DNA of 64,000 nt from Plumapathes pennacea (taxonomy: Eukaryota > Cnidaria > Anthozoa > Antipatharia > Myriopathidae). The translations under genes and the position numbers were made by a program. The notes beneath the pieces are model-generated. The model had not been told where the DNA came from and did not search any database. It worked only from the letters and a program-made list of their open reading frames with translations. Below, piece by piece: positions 56,795 to 64,000 of this stretch; within the stretch, counting starts at the first letter, position 1, and each line of letters opens with the position of its first letter. The stretch spans positions 33,185,295 through 33,249,294 of the forward strand of contig OZ038463.1 in the NCBI GenBank assembly GCA_964036295.1, in the 5' to 3' direction.

Positions 56795-57885
56795 AAGCAG
56801 TTTAGAATTTCTTTAACATCCTGTGTACTTGTTTGAATTTCTGCTAAACACAAAGATCAGTAAAATACTGATCAGTTTGTTTTATTACTTGAGAATTTGA
56901 GGTTCTTGTGCCACTTGACATGACGTTACAGGAAGCTATATATCAGATTAAAATGGGAAATCAACACTGATGCAAATGTGTTAACTTTATCTATAACCAG
57001 AAGGGAATATTTATCTTTATTACATGACTTCACATTTTCGAGTGCAAATACGGGCCAAAACGAGTGCAAAGATGGAAGCGTATTGCACTCGTCAGGAACC
57101 AGATCAACTGGTTTATTAGTTTATGTGATCAATTTTCGCAAGCAAAGTTTACGAACGCATCATTTTTGCTCCATTTTGCACCCGGCAAGAACATTTGCCC
57201 TGCTTCGTTTGTCATATGATAAACAATTTATTACACGAAAAGTCGAGCAATACGGCTGTATTTTTACTCGTTAGTTTTATTTTTTCTCGCTTGAAGCAGG
57301 CTCAAAAAAATAAAACCAACTCGTAAAAATACTTCACCGTATTGCACTCCTTCCCATGTGATAACCTCTTTATATACCACATTGACCCATGTACAGTATA
57401 AGCCAGACCCCAATTCAAAACTACAATACAGTGCCTGAAAAAGTAACTAATGGCATAACTGGTCTCAGTAAAAATCAAACTTTCTTTTTCTGGTTTTTGC
57501 TGCAAGTGTAACACATGAAAACATTAGCTTACAGTGGAAAACATTACTTTTCATTGGTTGAGAAAAGTTTACCTTTCAGTTTTGCTATTTTCACTGTATA
57601 CCATGTTCTGTAGCTCACAGCTCCTAGAAAAGCTGCAGGCTTCGAGACTACTGTTAGTTCAATATATTATCACTGTCATTCTCCGTCACACATACATGCG
57701 TATACTGTATATACAGTAGTATATCAGAATATCATACCCCATCACTGTGATGAGTATAAATTGAATCAGCTTCCATCACTGGCTACAGCATCACCACTGT
57801 CATGAAGTTCATGGGTTTAACTCCAATTGAAACCCGGATCATGGACTAACGGTTGGAAAAAGCTTTCTACTTCTCTGTAATATTT
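56795..57885. other. Intergenic spacer, TSFM 3' side to transporter 3' side
   Basis: The genes converge here, so it holds both 3' untranslated regions. The TSFM side has an ATTAAA near 56946. The rest is the family-2 element at 57027-57375 and AT-rich unique sequence. Confidence 0.6.
57027..57375 (+). mobile_element. Family-2 element of about 350 bp
   Basis: CACATTTTCGAGTGCAAATA at the left, GAAGCGTATTGCACTCGTCA within, and GCACTCCTTCCCATGTGATA at the right. It lies in the spacer between TSFM and the transporter. Confidence 0.72.
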
Positions 57886-59644
57886 TCATTTTTCAGGCAC
57901 ATAGTCCTCAAACTGCCCCACTTGTACATAACCATACGAAGAATCCAAAGAATCATTTTTCTCTGCTTCTTCTATGTAATTGGACCACACAACACCAAAC
58001 AAACCCAGAATAATCATCGCACCTCCGACATACTCCAGTGTGCTCATGACCTCTCCGAGAATGAAATACGATAAAATGGCACAAAACAGAACTTGTAGGG
58101 GCCATGTAGCCGTCACAAGGGAAGCAGATATCTGCATGTTGCACCAAGTGATGAGAAGATAACACAAAGCAGAGGCGATGAAAATGGAATACAGGATGGG
58201 ATAGACTTCTTCCTTTGGAATATTAGTGAATTTCTCTGGTTGATTCACATAATAGAGCGAGGCCAAAGCCATGAAAAGTACACCAAACATGTAGCTCCAT
58301 GCCGTGACCGTGATCGGTATGGTTCTCCATGCCGACTCTTCGTTATTGAAGATGAATCGTTTTTGGAGTAAAACATAGACTGACATACAGAGTGTGTTGC
58401 CCAGGAGGAAAATGTACCCAGCAAAGCTAATGCTTGAAGATTCCGTTCCATCCCCTGTGGCCTTGTGTATCATCATGACTGCTGCACCACCAGCAGCGAG
58501 GAGAATCCCCAGAATCTTGGCCCATCCATATAGTTTACAAAGTGGTGGCAGTTGCTCTATCCGCACCAACATGGCAAGTACCGCGGTCCACACAGGAATG
58601 GCGGGTTGGAAGATGGATGCAATGTTGGCATTAGTGTAGTACACTCCAAGGATGTATAGAAACTGATTTCCAAACATACCCACCAAGCCAAGGACTAGGA
58701 ATAGCGGCAGTTCTCTGGTATCAAAAAAATAATAAATAATAATAAAATTTTTTTGTTTGCTTGATGAATCAAATTTAAATTTTAAAAATTCCTGAAAAGG
58801 TTCAAAATTGTGAATGTTGCAACATTTCTTACGTACATGTACCAACAGTAATCTACTGAATGTAACAACATAAACCATCCTGAACAGCTTGGTAAGCCCC
58901 TCCCCTCCCCACCCCCTGAGAAACTGTATTTAGGTTCGTCCCTGGTACCTGTTTGAACGAAGACTAGCACGACGTTTAAAATTGATCCGCGGCTTCTGCC
59001 CAGCCTAAAAAGTCTATATTTTCACGGCGTAAACTATGTTATGAACAAGCATAGGAAGAACGAAGTGCAAATTTATGCATTTTGTAGCCTGGATTAGAGG
59101 GTTTGTAAATCGACTGCAATGTACCCGCACGGTGCGGGTACGACAATCGACCACCCGTTCACGTGGAGCGATCAACTGAAAATAATCGTATTGTCGGGAA
59201 TAGAGATGGTACAAACTCCAACTTTATAAGAGTGAAGTATGCTAAGGTATTTTAAAAGCCCCAGTTCAGGTTTCACGAGCGGACGCAAGTAATAACATTT
59301 GAAAGTAAAAGACTAATGTGCTCTATACACGCTTTCACTGCTCACTGTGACGAAACGACTCGATCTTTGGCGCTAATACTTGCGTTGCTCGTGAAAACCA
59401 GGCTGAACATATGCCAGGAAAAGCGGTGCCGAGTGATTCACCTGAGTTCCGGAACTTGGATTCTCTTCTCGGCGACGAAGGCTGCTAACATTAGAACTGG
59501 GAATGCACCAGCGTCGCGAATCAAGCTGAACACGAGTGGATCTGCCTTGTTGTTCTTCGCAAACTTGGAGACAATGACCCCATACGCTCCAAATCCAATC
59601 TGAACCGTCAGTAAAGCTAACCACACGAACCACTGGCCTGCCAT
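57886..59644 (-). CDS. EamA/DMT-superfamily transporter, WAT1-like
   Basis: Two exons, 59442-59644 and 57886-58714, join in phase (AG|A) to give 343 residues, the normal size for a ten-helix DMT transporter with two EamA units. The start ATG opens directly into a hydrophobic helix (WFVWLALLTVQIGFGAYGVI). Typical motifs are LIRDAGAFPVLMLAAF, the helix-3/4 region FGNQFLYILGVYYTNANIAS, PAIPVWTAVLAML, and in the second unit TWPLQVLFCAILSYFILGE with GGAMIILGLFGVVW before the polar C-tail. The proline after the FQ of helix 3 and the final glycine-rich helix resemble plant WAT1 exporters. The substrate is unknown. It is convergent with TSFM and in the same direction as the TPR gene. Confidence 0.85.
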
Positions 59645-60772
59645 CTTTTCCGGAAGGATTGTGTGATGTCGACTTCCGGTCAGCCCCAGTATCTCTCTGC
59701 CAGATCTTCAGCTGACAAAGGAGTGAAAGGGGTTTCGGCGAGTCTTGGTTTTTACCATTCGCCACCCTTGTTTGAAAATCCGAGATCAATTTCAACCACT
59801 CCGAGACGGAAACAAACAAAACAACGAGACTCCGAGACTCATATAAAGGGTTGCCGAGATTCCGAGATCGGACCAAAACTTTCCGAGCCCCACGATTTTC
59901 TAGGTACCATTCGCCACCCCTAGTTTAGGACACAAGAAATACTTTGTGTATCAAGAAATGAATTATTACGATTTCATCTTACTTAGCTATGTTTATTTTT
60001 TCTTTTACCTACAAGATGAACGTTACAATACCTACACCAGATATCACAAAAACTATAAAAGCCAGTAGTTCTTTCATCCGTCAGTAAAAAATGGCTGAGG
60101 ACGGTGACAGGAACCTCATTGAAACAAGGTGACAGAAAAGGGGCGAGATTACTTAGCCTTGTGACGGCATAGAGGCCATGTTGGGGAAAACCATCAATTT
60201 TCGAAAAAAATTAATGACGTCACTCAGACCCGGGATCTTATCATCACCGTGTGTTAAGGTTTTTTGTAAAAAATGGATTCGTGAATTACTCACATATTGC
60301 TATTTTAAGTCCAAAAATATCAGGAAAAATCGCAATTTTATAACGAGCTGTTTCCTATTGTATAAAATTTCTTAAAAATTACCCACCCCTACCCTCTCCC
60401 CCAGACAGCGGTGCTCCGGTCAACGTCAGAGCTGTCTTAGCCCTAATTCTTCCAGCCTGCCCTGAACACAGTTGGGAGAATTGATAGGATAATATGCTTT
60501 AACGCAAGTGCTAAACTCTCCGTATCGTACTTAGACGACAACCTATATGAGCAGAAGAGAGAATCTAGTCTTTGATCAATGTTAAAATGAAACTTATACT
60601 TGAAGCAGCAGATAATAGAGACAGACAGACTGACAGACAGACAAAACTTTTTCGATTTTCGACCACGCGAAAATTGGGGCGAGCGCAAAAATGAAACTAA
60701 GGGGGGAGGGGGAACGGAAAGAAGGAAATAGTTAGACGTTACCAGAGTTAAGACGTTAAGTGAGGCACAGTG
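59645..60772. other. Spacer between TPR gene and transporter
   Basis: Both genes point left, so it holds the transporter promoter and the TPR gene 3' end. It contains the dispersed repeat at 59730 and a (GACA)n tract with a TTTTTCGATTTTCGACCACG element at 60620-60700. There is no coding signal. Confidence 0.55.
59730..59925. repeat. Dispersed GTCTCGGAATCTCGG repeat, copy 2
   Basis: TACCATTCGCCACCC occurs at both ends, with GAGACTCCGAGACTC and CCGAGATTCCGAGATCGG inside. It lies upstream of the transporter gene. Confidence 0.65.
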
Positions 60773-61572
60773 TTAGTTGGTGGTGAGAAGTTTACGAAGT
60801 TCCTCTGCTTCTTTTTCTAGCTCTCTCTGTTGCAGCCACAGCACACATTGAATTATCTTGAGTCGCTCTATCGTTGGCGTGAAGCCTGGTTCTAACCGAA
60901 GGACCGTAAGATAGTGGTGAGTGGCCTGCGGGATCAGACCCTGGAAACGAACGTACAGAAAAGCAACTTTACTCAGAGTGGTCTTTGGAATACTTTCGTG
61001 AACAAAAGCCAAGATAATTACAACACCATTACCGTAAGACACTTTCAACCGACTACCAGCCAAAGTGTTTTAAAATATTGCTTTTACTTTCAAGCACAGA
61101 CCAATCAGCAGTGAGTGATACCAAATACAGGCCCAGGCTTGTGAGCCGTAATGTCTCAGACTCTAATACATTAGCTGTATCCTACCTTAGCACCGAGAAT
61201 ATTCCCAAGAACCAAATGTCCAACGACTAAACTGGGAGAAATCTAGAGAAATAACAAATAAATTAGCAGGATACACAGCATGGAACTAAAAGGGAACCGC
61301 TTTATTTCGTTCATGAATCGCCCAAGTTTATGCGTTCGCCTCGTTTTGCACATCACGTCATATTAGAAAGTCGCATCAATCATCAGATAAGTACAGAGTT
61401 ACTTTGGTCATCACGTGATATGGTGTAAAGTGAGTTTAACTATCACGTGACTGACATCACGTGACAGTGTACAGTTGATCTCACCTCTAACGCTGTTTTT
61501 ATTACTACTTCCGCGTCCTCGAGGAATCCTGCTCGCAATAAAACACTAGAAAGGCTGACTTGTGCTACATCC

Positions 61573-61606
<34 letters not shown>

Positions 61607-63829
61607 AAACAAGCTCAGAGTGAGAGGACTATTCATGCTAGCAAGAGACAAACGGTCAGTCTACTGTACAAGTTTATTCCTTGTATAGAGCCATTCGTGG
61701 ACTTGAGTTTCGTGAACTTGAGTGCATGATGGGTAATCAGGGCAAGAACAAAGAAACATGGCGACGACGCGTGCGAGAAGTCTCGTATCATAGCGAAATC
61801 ACAGTCAAGAACCACTGAAAGCTTGCAAATGACAATTTGGAGCGCTCCGAAGTTCCACCGATCAAAAAAACGAATGTATGTGCCGTGTATTTACCCTGAT
61901 TACCACCATGCATTCAAATTCGTGAAGGGGTCTGTTCCTCCAAGAGCAGCGCGGTAATACCGTACGATCAAGTAAAAGTTGTTCTATTTTCTATAACATA
62001 AATTTGTGTACAGTTACGCTTGGGACGCGAGGTGAAATTTTACCTAAAACTGAACTATTCACTTACCCTGGCGTTGGAAGGTGAGAAGTAAAGAGCCTGC
62101 TGTAAACAGCGGATAGCTTCAGCGGTATTCCCGACGACTCTCCAGTAGAGAGACGCAACGTTCAACAAAACCCAGGATGTAGAGTTCTGAAAAGAAAGGC
62201 GCGCAAAATAAAATAGGTGCACAGTTTTCCAGCGAAGTCATAAAGAACCTCGCGACCATTTCTTCCGTTAATCATGGAAATAGATCGCGAAAATCGTGGA
62301 AATAGATCAAACTATGTCTGACTGTATGTAAGTGGGTCGTTGTTTTCCCTATTAGTAGTCTATAAGTCAAATTTGAAGCTAGAAACAAACGGATTCCTTA
62401 ACTCGAAAGATAATGTCAGACTTAGTATCCACCAAAAAAAATTGAAAGCTATGCGTTGAATACTTTTTGAGAAATAACCTTATCAAAACTTCAAAAACTA
62501 GTAAGAATGTATGGCTTGCTGGCAAAAGTTTCAAGTGTAATTTGCCCGTTTGATTCAACTAATAAAAAAAAACCACCAAAACAACGGGGGGGGGGGGGGG
62601 GGAGAGAGAGAGAGAAGCTATAATTAACGTGGTCCTCTCAGCCAATTCTATACTTCTGTTTACATCTAGAAAATCCAAGGATAAATTTGGCTCCCAACAC
62701 GAAAGAACGTAAATAATCAAAAGAAAAATAGGTTAGTAGCACCTTTAGTTCAAAAGAAACTAATCTACTCCTCAAACGAGTCAAGTGGAAATGGATTGCT
62801 GTTCATCTTTCGGGGGCCAACAAAAATGGAGGATCAAAGTTCAGGGTTTATATGTGTGTTCCCTCGCGAAACAGCGCGGGAAGTTTCCAAAAATTGGGAC
62901 TGAGAGGAACGCTAAAGCCTCCGCTGCCACTCGGCCAGTTTAACTTCGTGGCCCGGAAGGATCCACCCCCGAAAGGGGTGAGGAACGTTTTCAGTCCAGC
63001 GCATCGATCCCCTCACTAGACGATCACGGGGCGATCAACCTCAGGACTAGGAACGAACGGTGAAATCAAAACTCACAGCTTTCACGAGCGACTATGTAAA
63101 GGAATGGCAAAACACTAACACTTATGGGATGATACTTTCGTGCTCATTAAAATTGGTTCTTCTATATTTTCCGAAGAAACATTTCTAAAAGTAAAGAAGG
63201 AATGAAATATATTCAAAAATGACCGTCAAAGTCTTCTTAGAGAAAATGAGGTCAGCCGTAAAAGTTCGAGTTACTACGCATGCGCAAAAGAGATAAATAA
63301 TGATCAGAGTTGGAGTGAGAGAATACGCCACAAATATTCTACTGTTCAAATAACAATTCTTAACCAATAATGTTGAAATTCAATAAGGTGAAAAACAATC
63401 AAATACACGAAAACCCGTGCACATTGATCCGGCAGTGTATAGATGGGTTGCACGGCGGCCATGTTGGATGGCAGGAACAATGAAATATTTTTCCATAAAA
63501 ATAGCATTTCTTTCCAAGAAGAATTGAAGAAGAATTCTTTCCAAGAAGAATTGAATTTTATTGTTCCTGCATGCCCTCCATACACGGATAAAAAGCAGAA
63601 AACGCCGGTTTCAATTCAAAAACGGAAATAATGCACTTTCTTCACGATTAGCTCTCGCAGCAATGCGATTTTATCAATCGTTGCCAAGTTTACAAGTTCT
63701 GAAATGAAAAACAAATCCGCACAAACGCACTCTGCAATTTAACACTCTTACCTTCTGCAGTGCTAGGTAGACTCGAGTTCCAATGTTTTCCAAACTAGAA
63801 TGGGTACTTTTCCAAGTTGATAAAAGAGT
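60773..63829 (-). CDS. TTC17: TPR protein resembling TTC17, C-terminal exons (5' part off the window)
   Basis: Five exons, 63752-63829, 62067-62186, 61485-61571, 61186-61242 and 60773-60940, all in phase 0, give about 170 C-terminal residues ending KLLTTN. The reading VLLNVASLYWRVVGNTAEAI, ALYFSPSNARDVAQVSLSSV, LEISPSLVVGHLVLGNI and THHYLTVLRLEPGFTPTIER is a run of TPR helices. The ASLYWRV-G-AI-C pattern and the IIQCVLWLQ end resemble the last repeats of TTC17, a protein tied to actin organisation and ciliogenesis. The assignment is from recalled family resemblance, not a search. Earlier exons are to the right of the window. Confidence 0.72.
61574..61609. repeat. Microsatellite (CAA)n
   Basis: Ten CAA units next to the 61485-61571 TPR exon. 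Other (CAA)n tracts occur at 9788-9824, 39040-39085 and, inverted, 13509-13525. Confidence 0.85.
62640..62835. repeat. Dispersed repeat family 4, copy
   Basis: GTTTACATCTAGAAAATCCA, TTTGGCTCCCAACACGAAAG, TTAGTAGCACCTTTAG and AAGTGGAAATGGATTGC. It lies in a TPR-gene intron just after a poly-G/GA run. Confidence 0.65.
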
Positions 63830-64000
63830 CTAAAGTCAAAACAAATACATCATTTTTAAAGAGATCAAGTTACAAGGATAGGCAAACCAGGCGGCTCACA
63901 AAGTCAAGCAAACTAGAATTACGTCACAGCACTACGTACCGGATAAAACTACGGGCAAAGTCACAGAGAACATGACGTTGAATTCCGGTTATGAACGCTT

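Noticed and set aside
62850-63060. GC-rich patch with a CCCCCGAAAGGGG hairpin as an RNA gene
   Set aside because: No rRNA or snRNA signature could be matched, and only one short hairpin is seen.
1-64000. CRISPR array or bacterial operon structure
   Set aside because: All tandem arrays have diverged units without unique spacers of fixed length, and gene structure is clearly eukaryotic.

Overview
The window is animal nuclear DNA, most likely from a stony coral or a close hexacorallian relative. Genes are cut into many short exons with GT-AG borders, and the introns are full of short inverted-repeat transposons, minisatellites and homopolymer runs. The protein families are metazoan. The coral assignment is an inference from the repeat style and from how well the proteins match animal families; no species is named.

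Five genes can be supported. (A) Minus strand, 27,001 down past the left edge: a very large gene of which 37 exons are visible (about 2,066 codons). It reads PTB domain, ankyrin repeats, serine-rich linkers, armadillo-like repeats, REM (RasGEF_N), a FERM-like region, a long linker and a RasGEF catalytic domain. All 36 splice junctions agree in phase. I know of no vertebrate GEF with this order, and it is the main discovery candidate here. (B) Minus strand, 53,100 to about 31,250: a cytosolic carboxypeptidase of the CCP2/CCP3 (AGBL2/AGBL3) type in about 32 exons, with an intact zinc-peptidase core and a long disordered tail. (C) Plus strand, 53,668 to 56,794: mitochondrial elongation factor Ts (TSFM) in three exons, head to head with B. 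(D) Minus strand, 59,644 to 57,886: a two-exon EamA/DMT-type membrane transporter resembling the WAT1 group. (E) Minus strand, right edge to 60,773: the last five visible exons of a TPR protein resembling the C-terminus of TTC17.

Intergenic DNA is limited to 27,002-31,249 (repeat-rich), 53,101-53,667 (shared B/C upstream region), 56,795-57,885 and 59,645-60,772. Introns and spacers hold at least one abundant MITE with AACCCTTTCACTCC-type ends, a second family ending in CAGTCAACTCTCTCTAAG (pogo/Tigger-like ends), a third element of about 350 bp nested inside the first, several perfect or near-perfect foldbacks, a decayed Helitron-type protein fragment inside an intron of gene B, a tRNA-Ser-like SINE, and several minisatellites lying directly against splice sites.

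The five genes do not form one pathway. A is a predicted small-GTPase activator and scaffold, B acts on tubulin C-termini and hence on cilia, C acts in mitochondrial translation, D is a membrane transporter, and E belongs to a family linked to actin and ciliogenesis. That B and E are both cilium-associated may be chance.
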